Of a stretch of 64,000 bases of DNA, positions 1 through 9,108 are shown piece after piece; the first letter of the stretch is position 1; the number at the start of each line of letters is the position of its first letter. The translations under genes and the position numbers were made by a program. Under the pieces are notes generated by a model. It was not told the DNA's origin and ran no database searches. It was given only the letters and a program-made list of their open reading frames with translations. The DNA is from an uncultured Tenacibaculum sp. GTDB taxonomy: Bacteria > Bacteroidota > Bacteroidia > Flavobacteriales > Flavobacteriaceae. The stretch is from assembly GCA_947497895.1 (NCBI GenBank), contig CANMIL010000001.1, positions 864,377-928,376 of the forward strand. Reading direction: 5' to 3'.

Positions 1-93
1 GTATATATAAACTTAGATATCATTTCTTAATAAATAAGGTCCAATGATACGGTTTTCAACATTAAGAACAAATATTTTTAGCTTAACTTGCCC

Positions 94-101
94 TATATTT
101 G
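94..101 (+). promoter_or_regulatory. Predicted -7 promoter element for rmuC
   Basis: The octamer TATATTTG matches the Bacteroidota housekeeping -7 consensus TAnnTTTG. It lies 28 nt before the rmuC start, giving a predicted leader of about 24 nt. I see no convincing -33 TTG at the right distance. Confidence 0.55.
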
Positions 102-129
102 CTATTATATTTAAATCTTTATTATTTAC

Positions 130-1506
130 ATGAACACTACCGTACTTGTTATAATTATTGCCTTGATAGGCTTGGCTTTGGGAGTTATTATTGGAAATTT
201 ACTTGGAAAACTAAACCTAAAGAAAGCTACTGGTGAACTGGAAAAAGACAATAATATTCTTCAGAATAAGGTAGAGAATCTTGAAATTCAGAAAAAAGAA
301 AAAGAAGAATCTTTTAACCAACAAAAGGAAGATTTTTCAACAAGATTGAATGATAAAAATAAAGAGATTAATGAACTGAGAAGAGAAAAAGAATTCTCTT
401 CAATAGAATTAGCGCGTAAAAACGAAGAGTTGAAAAACTTACAAGTCAAGCTTCATGAAAACAAAGAAGAAATAGAAAGCTTGCAAGAAAAGTTTACCAA
501 GGAATTTGAAAACTTAGCGAATAAAATACTCGATGAAAAGTCAAATAAATTCACTGAACAAAATAAAGAAAACCTACAAACTATATTAAATCCACTTCAG
601 GAGAAAATCAAGACTTTTGAGAAAAAAGTTGAGGACACTCAAAAAGAGAGCATCTCAATGCATTCTGCTTTAAAAGAACAATTATCGGGATTAAAAGAAC
701 TAAATGCTCAAATGAGTAAAGAAACAATCAACTTAACCAAAGCCTTAAAAGGAGACAGTAAGACTCAAGGTAATTGGGGAGAATTGGTATTGGAACGAGT
801 TCTTGAAAAATCTGGTTTAGAAAAAGATAGAGAGTATTTTGTTCAACAATCGTTTACCAACGAAGAAGGTAAACGTATTATGCCTGATGTGGTGATCCAC
901 TTACCGGATAATAAAAAAATGATTGTAGACTCGAAAGTTTCATTAACGGCTTATGAACAATTCATAAATACTGAAGATGATGATGAAAAGCTTCGTTTTG
1001 TTAAAGAACATGTAAACTCATTGAAAAGACACGTTGAGCAACTTTCAGAAAAAAAATATGAAGATATTTACAGAATAGAGTCTCCAGACTTTGTTTTACT
1101 TTTCGTTCCTATTGAGCCTGCTTTTGCTGTTGCATTAAATGAAGACAATACGCTATATAACAAAGCTTTTGAGAAAAACATAGTGATTGTTACTCCAACC
1201 ACATTGTTAGCTACTTTACGTACTATAGATACCATGTGGAATAACGAAAAACAGCAACGAAACGCTATTGAAATAGCACGTCAAGCTGGTGCACTTTATG
1301 ATAAATTCGACGGTTTACTAAAAGATCTTATCAATATTGGTAAAAAGATTGATGCTACAAAATCAGATTACAGTGCTGCCATGAATAAGCTTTTTGAAGG
1401 TAGAGGTAACTTGATAACAAGTGTTGAAAAACTGAAAAAGATGGGTGCTAAAGCCAAGAAAGCCCTACCTGAAAAAATCATAGAACGTGCTCAAGAAGAA
1501 GATTAG
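130..1506 (+). CDS. rmuC: DNA recombination protein RmuC
   Basis: This is an RmuC family protein, a membrane-anchored coiled-coil protein with a nuclease-like core that limits DNA inversions and rearrangements at repeats in E. coli. Residues about 3-25 form one N-terminal membrane helix. A long Lys/Glu-rich coiled coil follows to about residue 215. The RmuC core then begins with GDSKTQGNWGE (about 208-218) and has the PD-(D/E)XK-like segment MPDVVIHLP...IVDSKVS (about 251-270). The length of 458 aa is normal for the family. It is monocistronic with its own promoter, and the next gene is convergent. The family assignment is firm; the exact biochemical activity is known only loosely even in model species. 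Confidence 0.95.
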   Translation: MNTTVLVIIIALIGLALGVIIGNLLGKLNLKKATGELEKDNNILQNKVENLEIQKKEKEESFNQQKEDFSTRLNDKNKEINELRREKEFSSIELARKNEELKNLQVKLHENKEEIESLQEKFTKEFENLANKILDEKSNKFTEQNKENLQTILNPLQEKIKTFEKKVEDTQKESISMHSALKEQLSGLKELNAQMSKETINLTKALKGDSKTQGNWGELVLERVLEKSGLEKDREYFVQQSFTNEEGKRIMPDVVIHLPDNKKMIVDSKVSLTAYEQFINTEDDDEKLRFVKEHVNSLKRHVEQLSEKKYEDIYRIESPDFVLLFVPIEPAFAVALNEDNTLYNKAFEKNIVIVTPTTLLATLRTIDTMWNNEKQQRNAIEIARQAGALYDKFDGLLKDLINIGKKIDATKSDYSAAMNKLFEGRGNLITSVEKLKKMGAKAKKALPEKIIERAQEED

Positions 1507-1533
1507 TATCTATCTGTGTAATAATTATCTATT

Positions 1534-1866
1534 TCAAGATTTTATAAAACGGAGATAATTTCCTAACAACCCTCTTATCTGTTCTGCAGCAACTGGATTT
1601 GCGGAATGCACTTTAAATTGTAATTTACTTAGATTCAAACCAGAGTCATAAACAAGCCATTTTGCCGCAGCATAACCGTCTGGAGCAAGATTTCCATTTT
1701 CATCAAGCCCTAAATCATTATCGAAACTAATAAAATCAGGTAGACCATTTGATTCGATATATGAAATAAAATCATCGTAAGTTCTAACAACATCAAATTC
1801 TTTAATCATTGATTCATCGTAAACCATGTCAACGGTTCTAAGATCGTCTAAAAATAGTTTTTTCAT
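1534..1866 (-). CDS. Cyclic-phosphate-processing receiver-like domain protein
   Basis: This 110-aa protein is a stand-alone receiver-like domain of the cPP-REC type. The start MKKLFLDDLRTV carries the acidic pair of the receiver active site, and FISFDNDLG (about residues 47-55) carries the phospho-acceptor-like aspartates. Known cPP-REC proteins are thought to hydrolyse or bind cyclic phosphate ends, but this is weakly established. It is the last gene of a minus-strand run (VOC fusion, transglutaminase-like, membrane protein, this gene), 10 bp after the membrane protein. It has no output domain and no kinase nearby, so it is unlikely to be a classical response regulator. Confidence 0.7.
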   Translation of the reverse strand: MKKLFLDDLRTVDMVYDESMIKEFDVVRTYDDFISYIESNGLPDFISFDNDLGLDENGNLAPDGYAAAKWLVYDSGLNLSKLQFKVHSANPVAAEQIRGLLGNYLRFIKS

Positions 1867-1876
1867 TACATTATAG

Positions 1877-2347
1877 TTAATTAGAGGTGCCTTCTTCCCA
1901 CTTTTTTTTTATTTTGTTTAATCGAATTAAATAGGGGATTAAAAAAAGTAATTCTAATCTAAACGTAAATCTATTGCCTTCTTCCAAAGTTGGTAAAAGA
2001 AACATGGAAGCCGTACATAATAAAATTCCAACAATAGCATCTATTTGAGCTATATATATAGCATTGTCTTTTTCAAACCAAAGTACATACCCCGTATACG
2101 ATTTATAAAGTACGACCAAAGTAATTAAGCATCCGTACAATGATAACGGCCCTTTAGCTTCTAGTCCATATATTGATATATCCATACTGAGATTAAATAA
2201 TGCCAAGCCTAAAATAAATATCATAAAAGCTCCAAAAATCATAAAAACCCAACAAAAAAACTTTATCCACCAAGGCAATAAATTTTTCCTTGCTGCTTTC
2301 GTTTTTTCAAACTCCGCAAACTCATTTTTATCTTCTATAGTACTCAT
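1877..2347 (-). CDS. Four-helix membrane protein of unknown function
   Basis: I do not recognise a named family. The 156-aa protein has an acidic N-terminus of about 20 residues and about four hydrophobic segments: IKFFCWVFMIFGAFMIFILG, a segment around residues 65-85, one around 100-118, and a C-terminal one ending in a basic IRLNKIKKKWEE tail. It lies between the transglutaminase-like gene and the receiver-like gene on the same strand. The start ATG is preceded, after a 4-nt spacer, by TACAATTG on its own strand, one mismatch from TAnnTTTG, so it may have a near-leaderless promoter of its own. Confidence 0.7.
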   Translation of the reverse strand: MSTIEDKNEFAEFEKTKAARKNLLPWWIKFFCWVFMIFGAFMIFILGLALFNLSMDISIYGLEAKGPLSLYGCLITLVVLYKSYTGYVLWFEKDNAIYIAQIDAIVGILLCTASMFLLPTLEEGNRFTFRLELLFLIPYLIRLNKIKKKWEEGTSN

Positions 2348-2383
2348 ACTCCAATTGTAATTATAACTGATTCGACTTTATTC

Positions 2384-3019
2384 TCACAATTTAAACTCGG
2401 TGATATCTTCACCTGTATCAAATATATGAGGATAATGTTCTTTAATATTCTGCTTCATAAAATCTAAAGGAACATCTTCAAAATGACCATAGTCGTCAAC
2501 ATACTCCATAAATAAGCTCCCTTTACTATTATGTTGTTGTAAAAACGAACTATTTTCTCCATCAAACTCAAGTGGCTCAACCTTAAATTTTTCACATAAA
2601 GAAGCATTAAAAGCTGGTGATAATTTCAACCAACTACCATTCAGATATACATTCACCATTCCATGAGGAGTTAATTCGTTTGATCCAAACTTTTCCGTTA
2701 GTCTTTCAACTGCAATATGATTCTTGACTTTTCCTAAGTGTAATCTTGCTGGTACTCCTACTCCACGCAAACAAGCTACTAACAAAACCGATTTCTCTAC
2801 ACAGTTCCCTGATGACTTCTTAGCAATATTACTCGCCTTGTAGGTGTCTTTGGATAAACTAATAGTATATGGATCATACCACCAATCATCGCGAATTTTT
2901 TTATACAACTCAATCACCTTTTCTTTTTCGGTCATAGATTCAACAGAATACTCCTTTATCAATTCTTGAATTGAATGGTGATCAAAGTTTAAATAATCTG
3001 TAGGTTCCAAATACTTCAT
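2384..3019 (-). CDS. Transglutaminase-like domain protein
   Basis: This is a 211-aa cytoplasmic protein with a transglutaminase-like (papain fold) core. SSGNCVEKSVLLVACLRGVG (about 69-88) holds the nucleophile Cys and the helix behind it. ELTPHGMVNVYLNGSWLKL holds the catalytic His. In the canonical family the strand after the Trp carries an Asp (WxxVDPTF). Here the matching stretch reads WLKLSPAFN, so the third triad residue seems to be Ser, or Asn slightly later. It may act on peptide or amide bonds, or may only bind them. There is no signal peptide. The substrate cannot be told from context. Confidence 0.8.
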   Translation of the reverse strand: MKYLEPTDYLNFDHHSIQELIKEYSVESMTEKEKVIELYKKIRDDWWYDPYTISLSKDTYKASNIAKKSSGNCVEKSVLLVACLRGVGVPARLHLGKVKNHIAVERLTEKFGSNELTPHGMVNVYLNGSWLKLSPAFNASLCEKFKVEPLEFDGENSSFLQQHNSKGSLFMEYVDDYGHFEDVPLDFMKQNIKEHYPHIFDTGEDITEFKL

Positions 3020-3106
3020 TTAAATATTTTTTCTTAAAATAAGATTAATCAATAACAGCTCTCTTTATTTTCAATATGTTTTAGTGAGTATCTTTTATAA
3101 GGGACT

Positions 3107-4111
3107 TTACGTTCCAGGCAAATACTGACTAAAACTATATACACTAATAAATATCCATAAACTAACTATAAACCAATATAACAATGGGTTTTCCTTTTTT
3201 GATATTGGCTCCAGAAGATGTGTTACTTCAGAACGAATATCTAAAACTACCCAAAATAAAAAAAAGAATCCCCATATCCAGTTCCAACCTGTTATAAAAC
3301 TGCTTAAAATCAAAATGATTCCTAAAATAGCCTTCCATTTCATTTTTCCTTTTCTAACAGTATTTTCTTTTTGTTCTTTAGAATTAGATGTTTTATCTAC
3401 TTGAGAAACATGAAAAAAAGCTCCAAAAGGATCACTTAATACAGTCGTAGAGACATCTTCATAAATAAGTTCGCCTCCATTTTTTATCACCTTATCTTTT
3501 ACAATATCAATACTTCTGACTCCAAAAAATGTACTCCAATATTCCTTATCACCTTTTATTTTTGCATCCAATTCTTGAATAGCTCCGATTATCAATCCTT
3601 TTCCATTCTTAATAAAAAAACGATCATTTTCATCTTCTTCAAAATTCCAATTAAAAATTCCTTCATAAAATTCTTTGACTTTCAAAAAATCAGAAATGAA
3701 AAGTTCATTCCAAATAAGAGTATTCACCTGGGCATTACGACGAGCATTTAATAAATCTCCTTCATATATAGTAAAACCAGCCCCTAACGGATCGCGAATT
3801 AAAGCTATTTTACCAATAGCTTGTTCTTTATCTATTAATTCAATTATCCCTCCAAGTTTTTTGGATTTATCAATCGTTTCATCAATATTGGTAACCTGTA
3901 TATATGACATCCAAAAAGAAGGCATGTTCATGCTTTTAAACTTTTCAGGCATTTCATACAATCCGCTTACCTCTTGATTTTTATATTTAGCAGTATAATA
4001 GATTCCATCGGAACTCATATAATTCCATTCAAAAACATCACTATAAAAATCCTTTGCCACCTTAAGATCAAAAGTTGACAAATCAGCAAAAACAAAGTTA
4101 TTTTCTTTCAT
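3107..4111 (-). CDS. Tandem VOC (glyoxalase-fold) protein fused to a membrane domain
   Basis: The 334-aa protein has two VOC/glyoxalase-fold domains. One covers about residues 5-120 (begins FVFADLSTFDLKVAKDFYSD) and one about 128-240 (NTLIWNELFISDFLKVKEFY). This tandem layout is known from CFP-30B-like proteins. A short polar linker rich in Lys and Glu follows, then a hydrophobic C-terminus of about 80 residues with two or three membrane helices (WKAILGIILILSSFITGWNW, and LLYWFIVSLWIFISVYSF). The membrane tail is unusual, since tandem VOC proteins are normally soluble and about 260 aa. The substrate is unknown. The frame is open and continuous, so the fusion is not an annotation artefact inside this window. 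Confidence 0.8.
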   Translation of the reverse strand: MKENNFVFADLSTFDLKVAKDFYSDVFEWNYMSSDGIYYTAKYKNQEVSGLYEMPEKFKSMNMPSFWMSYIQVTNIDETIDKSKKLGGIIELIDKEQAIGKIALIRDPLGAGFTIYEGDLLNARRNAQVNTLIWNELFISDFLKVKEFYEGIFNWNFEEDENDRFFIKNGKGLIIGAIQELDAKIKGDKEYWSTFFGVRSIDIVKDKVIKNGGELIYEDVSTTVLSDPFGAFFHVSQVDKTSNSKEQKENTVRKGKMKWKAILGIILILSSFITGWNWIWGFFFLFWVVLDIRSEVTHLLEPISKKENPLLYWFIVSLWIFISVYSFSQYLPGT

Positions 4112-4213
4112 ACGAAATTCTGTTAAAATTCCCAGATAACAATTTAGTTATTTTTTCGAATATGTATACGATTCAATACAGTCATCCTACTGAAATCTTT
4201 AATTTTATGAATA

Positions 4214-4245
4214 AAAAAACCGAAGACAATTAAATCTTCGGTTTC
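4214..4245 (-). terminator. Rho-independent terminator of glyA
   Basis: CCGAAGA and TCTTCGG form a 7-bp stem around an 8-nt AT loop. Read on the minus strand it lies about 25 nt after the glyA stop and is followed by a run of Ts. Confidence 0.85.
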
Positions 4246-4266
4246 AATATATTTATTTGAGAGTTG

Positions 4267-5541
4267 TTACATTACGAACAATCTTCTATGATGCATTAAA
4301 TCATAAACTTTTTCAGAAATCGCTTCTAAAGCTTCATCATCACCTGCATTTTGAATTGCTTCATCAATTAAGTCAACAATAACCGTCATGTCTTCCTCAA
4401 CCAATCCACGAGTTGTAACTGCCGATGTTCCTACACGGATACCAGAAGTAACAAATGGAGATTCAGTATCGAAAGGAACCATATTTTTATTTACAGTAAT
4501 TTCTGCCTTTCCTAAAGCAATCTCAGCATCTTTTCCTGTAATTCCTTTATTTCTTAAATCGATTAACATCATGTGATTATCAGTACCTCCAGAAATCAAA
4601 TCATATCCTTTTGCTACAAATGCCGCCGCCATAGCTCTAGCATTCTCTCTAACTTGAATTTGATATTCTAAGAAACCATCAGTTAATGCTTCTCCAAAAG
4701 CAACCGCTTTTGCTGCAATCACATGCTCTAAAGGTCCTCCCTGATTTCCTGGGAATACAGAACCATTTAACAACGTAGACATTTTCTTCGGCTTACCGCT
4801 TTTTAACGTTAAACCAAATGGGTTTTCAAAATCTTTCCCCATCATAATCATTCCTCCACGAGGCCCACGCAATGTTTTGTGAGTTGTAGTTGTTACTATA
4901 TGACAATGTGGTAACGGATCTGATAAAATTCCTTTAGCTATTAATCCAGCTGGATGTGAAATATCCGCCATTAAAATAGCTCCAACGCTATCAGCAATTT
5001 CTCTGAAACGCTTAAAATCTATATCTCTTGAATAAGCAGAAGCTCCGGCAATAATTAACTTAGGCTTATGCTCGTTTGCCTGTTTTTCTAAGTGATCATA
5101 ATCAATTAATCCAGTTTCTTTTGAAACTCCATAAAATACTGGATTGTATAATTTTCCTGAAAAATTAACAGGAGATCCATGTGTTAAATGCCCTCCATGA
5201 GATAAATCAAAACCTAAAATAGTATCTCCTGGCTTTAAGCAAGTTGCAAAAACTGCAGTATTCGCTTGACTTCCCGAGTGAGGTTGAACATTTACGTACT
5301 CAGCACCAAATAGTTCTTTAGCTCTATCAATAGCAATCTGCTCAACAATATCAACTACTTCACATCCTCCATAGTAACGTTTACCTGGATATCCTTCAGC
5401 ATATTTATTTGTTAAAACTGATCCTTGCGCTTCCATTACTTGCTCACTTACAAAGTTTTCAGAAGCAATTAACTCTAAACCATTCAACTGACGCTTATTT
5501 TCCTCAATTATTAGGTCAAAAATTTGATGATCTCTTTGCAT
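4267..5541 (-). CDS. glyA: Serine hydroxymethyltransferase
   Basis: GlyA is a PLP enzyme that interconverts serine and glycine while loading one-carbon units on tetrahydrofolate. The 424-aa length fits the bacterial enzyme. ELIASENF (23-30), the [13 protein letters not shown] segment (47-59), QPHSGSQAN (86-94), HPAGLIAKG (196-204) and the PLP-lysine motif [15 protein letters not shown] with Lys222 are all intact. It is cytosolic and monocistronic, with its own -7 element 27 nt upstream and its own terminator. The divergent neighbour is fahA. The call is firm. Confidence 0.98.
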   Translation of the reverse strand: MQRDHQIFDLIIEENKRQLNGLELIASENFVSEQVMEAQGSVLTNKYAEGYPGKRYYGGCEVVDIVEQIAIDRAKELFGAEYVNVQPHSGSQANTAVFATCLKPGDTILGFDLSHGGHLTHGSPVNFSGKLYNPVFYGVSKETGLIDYDHLEKQANEHKPKLIIAGASAYSRDIDFKRFREIADSVGAILMADISHPAGLIAKGILSDPLPHCHIVTTTTHKTLRGPRGGMIMMGKDFENPFGLTLKSGKPKKMSTLLNGSVFPGNQGGPLEHVIAAKAVAFGEALTDGFLEYQIQVRENARAMAAAFVAKGYDLISGGTDNHMMLIDLRNKGITGKDAEIALGKAEITVNKNMVPFDTESPFVTSGIRVGTSAVTTRGLVEEDMTVIVDLIDEAIQNAGDDEALEAISEKVYDLMHHRRLFVM

Positions 5542-5567
5542 TATTATGTGTTGTTAAATTTCGATGC

Positions 5568-5575
5568 CAAATGTA
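5568..5575 (-). promoter_or_regulatory. Predicted -7 promoter element for glyA
   Basis: On the minus strand this reads TACATTTG, a match to TAnnTTTG. A TTTG at 5600-5603 (minus strand), about 24 nt further upstream, could be the -33 element. The leader would be about 22 nt. Confidence 0.65.
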
Positions 5576-5710
5576 ATCAATTTAAAAGTAAAATGAGCTC
5601 AAATGTATGTATTTTCACACATTTCAATCCTTTCGTTAAATAAGTCTTAATTAAGCCCTAGTTTTCGTATATTTTAGAAAACTTCCTTAGTCTAAATTGA
5701 AAAAAATATG

Positions 5711-5718
5711 TAGGTTTG
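5711..5718 (+). promoter_or_regulatory. Predicted -7 promoter element for fahA
   Basis: TAGGTTTG matches TAnnTTTG and lies 25 nt before the fahA ATG. A TTG at 5697-5699 is too close to be a standard -33 box. Confidence 0.55.
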
Positions 5719-5743
5719 AAAAGAAATAAAACATAACAATTCA

Positions 5744-7024
5744 ATGGAAATAACTGCAAATAACCCGAATAGAAAATCATGGTTAACAGTTGATGTAGAC
5801 TCTGATTTTCCTATTCAAAATATACCTTTCGGTGTTTTCTTAACCAAAGACGATATCATTACTATTGGAACAAGAATTGGTGATTATGCCATTGACTTAG
5901 GAGCTTTACACCAATTAGGCTACTTTGAAGGGATTCCTTTAACAGATGATATATTTTTACAAGATACTTTAAACGACTTTATTGCTGACGGAAGAAAAAC
6001 ATGGCGTTTAGTTCGTAATAGAATCGCTGATATTTTTGATGCTGAAAATCATAAATTACGTGATAATGCAGAGCACAGAGATAAAGTAATTTTCACTATG
6101 GAGGAAATTGAAATGCAATTACCTGTAAGTGTTGGAGATTATACTGATTTTTATGCAAGTAAAGAACACGCTACTAATGTAGGAAGCTTATTCAGAGATC
6201 CTGAAAATGCTTTGTTGCCAAACTGGTTACACATTCCTATCGGATACCACGGAAGAAGTTCTTCTATTATACCTTCAGGAACTCCTATTCGCCGTCCTAT
6301 TGGTCAATCAAGACCAGCAGAAGGAACGAACAAGCCAGGATTTGGACCTTCAAAGTTACTAGACTTTGAATTAGAAATGGCTTTCATTACAACTGTCGCT
6401 AATGATTTAGGTGATAGAATTCCTATCGAAGAAGCGGAAGACTACATTTTCGGATTAGTACTATTTAATGATTGGTCAGCTCGTGATATTCAAGGATGGG
6501 AGTACGTGCCTTTAGGCCCTTTCTTAGGTAAAAACTTTGCTTCAACAATTTCACCTTGGATCGTTACTTTAGATGCTTTAGAACCATTTAGAGTAGACAA
6601 TCCAGAACAAGTACATGAGCCTTTACCTTATTTAAAGAAAGAAGGAAAAGATAGTTACGACATCAATTTACAAGTAGCTATTAAACCTGAAGATTCTGAG
6701 GAAACCGTGGTTTGTAACTCTAACTTTAAGTATATGTACTGGACAATGGTTCAGCAATTAGCGCATCATACCGTAAACGGTTGTCCTGTAAACGCAGGAG
6801 ATATGATGGGAAGTGGAACAATTTCTGGTCCTACTAAAGATAGCTATGGTTCAATGTTAGAATTAAGCTGGCGAGGACAAAACCCATTAAAAATGAATGA
6901 TGGATCTGAGCGTAAATTTATTAATGATAACGATACTGTTATTTTAAGAGGTTATGCAGAGAGTGACGGAGTTCGTATCGGATTTGGAGAATGTACTGGT
7001 AAAGTATTACCTGCTGTAGAATAA
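5744..7024 (+). CDS. fahA: Fumarylacetoacetase
   Basis: This enzyme hydrolyses fumarylacetoacetate to fumarate and acetoacetate, the last step of tyrosine and phenylalanine breakdown. The 426-aa length and N-terminal SH3-like part (SWLTVDVDSDFPIQNIPFGV) match full-length FAH rather than short FAH-fold proteins. DFYASKEHATNVGSLFR carries catalytic and metal residues, LHIPIGYHGRSSSI, FELEMAF and DWSARDIQGWEYVPLGPF complete the site, and GSGTISGP is the C-terminal signature. Homogentisate dioxygenase is not in this window, so the pathway genes are not clustered here. Own promoter and terminator indicate a single-gene unit. Confidence 0.96.
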   Translation: MEITANNPNRKSWLTVDVDSDFPIQNIPFGVFLTKDDIITIGTRIGDYAIDLGALHQLGYFEGIPLTDDIFLQDTLNDFIADGRKTWRLVRNRIADIFDAENHKLRDNAEHRDKVIFTMEEIEMQLPVSVGDYTDFYASKEHATNVGSLFRDPENALLPNWLHIPIGYHGRSSSIIPSGTPIRRPIGQSRPAEGTNKPGFGPSKLLDFELEMAFITTVANDLGDRIPIEEAEDYIFGLVLFNDWSARDIQGWEYVPLGPFLGKNFASTISPWIVTLDALEPFRVDNPEQVHEPLPYLKKEGKDSYDINLQVAIKPEDSEETVVCNSNFKYMYWTMVQQLAHHTVNGCPVNAGDMMGSGTISGPTKDSYGSMLELSWRGQNPLKMNDGSERKFINDNDTVILRGYAESDGVRIGFGECTGKVLPAVE

Positions 7025-7046
7025 GATATTTTATTATACTTATAAG

Positions 7047-7080
7047 AAAAAATCCATTTCAACTTGAAATGGATTTTTTG
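7047..7080 (+). terminator. Bidirectional terminator between fahA and the 89-aa gene
   Basis: A 14-bp perfect stem (AAAAAATCCATTTC with its complement) surrounds a 5-nt loop and has T runs on both strands. It serves the convergent genes on either side. Confidence 0.9.
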
Positions 7081-7081
7081 T

Positions 7082-7348
7082 TTAATATTCTGAACTGAAA
7101 TGAAGCTCTTCAGGAGTAAAAGAATTTTCATCTTCTATATAACTCTCAATTGTTTTCTCCAACTTTGTATTAATCTTGACTAAATACATAGTATCTTCTG
7201 TTCGGACTTCAATAGCATTGATAGTTAAACCTTCAACGTTTTGAAAGGTTATAATGTCGTCATAATCATATCCTCTTGGATATTTTTCAACTAATAAATC
7301 TAGAATATCGGTAGTAAGTTTGTCGTAATCAATAATTACTTTTTTCAT
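7082..7348 (-). CDS. Small acidic protein of unknown function (88 aa)
   Basis: I do not recognise this family. The protein beginning MKKVIIDYDKLTTDILDLL is acidic, has no signal peptide or membrane helix, and contains the segment GYDYDDIITFQN. A longer reading from 7396 would add 16 residues, but a -7 element lies at 7376-7383, downstream of that start, so transcription cannot include it and the start at 7348 is preferred. It is likely a single-gene unit sharing the terminator with fahA. Confidence 0.75.
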   Translation of the reverse strand: MKKVIIDYDKLTTDILDLLVEKYPRGYDYDDIITFQNVEGLTINAIEVRTEDTMYLVKINTKLEKTIESYIEDENSFTPEELHFSSEY

Positions 7349-7375
7349 TTGATTATTATAATGGTTTTTCACACT

Positions 7376-7383
7376 CAAAAGTA
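7376..7383 (-). promoter_or_regulatory. Predicted -7 promoter element that fixes the start of the 88-aa gene
   Basis: On the minus strand this is TACTTTTG, matching TAnnTTTG, 27 nt before the ATG at 7348. It decides the start because the upstream in-frame ATG at 7396 would precede the transcript. Confidence 0.6.
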
Positions 7384-7457
7384 ACTTGACAAACATTAAT
7401 TAATCATTAGCTAAAGTTTAATATTACTATAACAAAACGGTATTCTATAAAAACAAA

Positions 7458-7478
7458 AAAAGTGGTAAAAACCACTTT
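7458..7478 (-). terminator. Terminator of the SF2 helicase gene
   Basis: AGTGGT and ACCACT form a stem with an AAAA loop, A/T-rich flanks extend it, and a T run follows on the minus strand. It sits just after the helicase stop. Confidence 0.8.
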
Positions 7479-7481
7479 TCT

Positions 7482-9038
7482 TTATTCTTCTTCCGGAGGA
7501 GGATGACCATGAATTTGTTCATAAACCTCATCGAAATTATTTCTTAAATATGTATTCAGCTTCTTTCTATAATCGTCTTGCAACCAATCAATAAAATTAT
7601 GCGTACTCTTACAAATACATTTAGAATATCTAAAAATTCTATCATCAATATCACCACCTAGCTTTTTCGCGAGAATTAGCGCATCGAAAACATCTTCACT
7701 ATTCTCTACACACAATTTAGCGTGATGCTCAATAGACTTTTCTAAAACCTTTTTAGAGGATTGTCCTGATTGAATCGTTTGAACATATACTTTCTTTACA
7801 TCAAAATATAAATCTTCTGATTTAGAAAACTCTTTCTTAACATCTTCAGGAAGCTCATATCTAAAGTCACTTTCAATCTCTTCATCACTCAACAAATTGT
7901 CTAAATAGAAATTAGGTGCCCTAAACATTTTTTGCCAATCCAAATCTGCCCCCCAAGGTCCAAATCTGTGGAAGTTATTTCCTAAATCAATAACATTAAA
8001 TCCAGATTTTCCTGGTAAAATACGCGATCCCCTTCCAATCATCTGATAATACAATGTAAGAGACTTCGTTGCTCTGTTTAAAATAATTGATCTAACAGAA
8101 GGCTCATCGAATCCAGTAGTTAATATACTCACCGATGTAATAATAGCATTAGGTGTTTTATTAAACCATTTTAAGATAAAATCACGCTCTTTCTTAGTAT
8201 TGGTATTATCTAAGTGTGCAATCGGGTAACCAGCTCTTTTAAAAGTATCGTATACATGTAACGAAGTGTTAATACCGTTATTAAATATTAACGTTTTGGT
8301 TCCTTTTGCTCTTTCCTCATAAGCCTGTAACAGCTTAGAAAGCATATCTGTATTTGTATATAAATCTTCCGAAGACTTTACGGTATAATCTCCATTAGCA
8401 CCAACCTCTAACGACGTTAATCCAACATTATAAGAGTATACACTCGCTTTTGCCAAATATTCATTTGATATCAAGGTTCCAATACTCTCTCCAACGATTA
8501 ACTCATCGTAGTTATTTTTCATTGGTAACTTTATATTCGAACTTAACGGTGTTGCTGTTACTCCTAATATAAATGACTTATCGAAAAACTTAAAAAGTTT
8601 TGTAAAAGAGTTATAGTGTGCCTCATCAATAATAACCAACCCGACATCAGAAATATCAAGCATATCATCATTCAAACGGTTGTTTAGCGTTTCAACCATC
8701 GCTACAAAACAATCGAAATTGCTTTGATCATCCAAACTTGCCTTACTATCAATAATCTTGTTGTCAACACCAAATTCATGAAGCATCCTTGCAGTTTGCT
8801 TACAAAGCTCAATTCGGTGTGTCATGATCAACACTTTCTTTTTATAATGCTTTAAATATTGCCTAGTTATTTCAGAGAAAATAACCGTTTTTCCACCTCC
8901 TGTTGGTAATTGGAAAAGAAGATGATAATTTTCGGGGGCATTTTCAAAACTCTTAAAAATTTTGTGTATCGATTCCTTTTGATAATCGTATAAGCTTTTA
9001 CCTACAATTTTCTTGGTCGTCGTCGTTTCTTTACTCAA
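7482..9038 (-). CDS. DEAD/DEAH-box superfamily 2 helicase
   Basis: This 518-aa ATP-dependent helicase is of the RadD/SSL2-like group (COG1061). The Q-like start SLYDYQKESIHKIF (about 15-28) is followed by Walker A LPTGGGKTVIFSE (about 44-56), motif Ia MTHRIELCKQ, the DEAH box VIIDEAHYNSF, motif III GVTATP, motif V with SVSILTTGFDEPSVRSII, and motif VI YQMIGRGSRILPG. A C-terminal extension of about 140 residues after the helicase core is unassigned. No nuclease or methylase gene is adjacent, so it is not an obvious restriction subunit. Role in DNA repair is inferred from the family. Confidence 0.9.
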   Translation of the reverse strand: MSKETTTTKKIVGKSLYDYQKESIHKIFKSFENAPENYHLLFQLPTGGGKTVIFSEITRQYLKHYKKKVLIMTHRIELCKQTARMLHEFGVDNKIIDSKASLDDQSNFDCFVAMVETLNNRLNDDMLDISDVGLVIIDEAHYNSFTKLFKFFDKSFILGVTATPLSSNIKLPMKNNYDELIVGESIGTLISNEYLAKASVYSYNVGLTSLEVGANGDYTVKSSEDLYTNTDMLSKLLQAYEERAKGTKTLIFNNGINTSLHVYDTFKRAGYPIAHLDNTNTKKERDFILKWFNKTPNAIITSVSILTTGFDEPSVRSIILNRATKSLTLYYQMIGRGSRILPGKSGFNVIDLGNNFHRFGPWGADLDWQKMFRAPNFYLDNLLSDEEIESDFRYELPEDVKKEFSKSEDLYFDVKKVYVQTIQSGQSSKKVLEKSIEHHAKLCVENSEDVFDALILAKKLGGDIDDRIFRYSKCICKSTHNFIDWLQDDYRKKLNTYLRNNFDEVYEQIHGHPPPEEE

Positions 9039-9060
9039 TTTTATCTTATTTTGAAGATAG

Positions 9061-9068
9061 CAAAAATA
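9061..9068 (-). promoter_or_regulatory. Predicted -7 promoter element for the SF2 helicase gene
   Basis: The minus strand reads TATTTTTG, a match to TAnnTTTG, 22 nt before the helicase ATG. Confidence 0.6.
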
Positions 9069-9108
9069 CGATGAATTTGAAGAAATTCCTCCGATTTAAG
9101 TGGAAAAT

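Noticed and set aside
17..205. Open frame on the minus strand that overlaps the rmuC start and ends near position 17, with a protein-like composition.
   Set aside because: It has no start codon in frame, opens only after a stop inside rmuC, and runs through the rmuC promoter. AT-rich DNA gives such frames by chance.
3675..3977. 100-codon plus-strand frame inside the VOC fusion gene.
   Set aside because: The opposite strand holds two recognisable VOC domains, so this is a shadow.
7349..7396. Longer N-terminus of the 88-aa gene starting at 7396.
   Set aside because: The promoter box at 7376-7383 lies downstream of that start.
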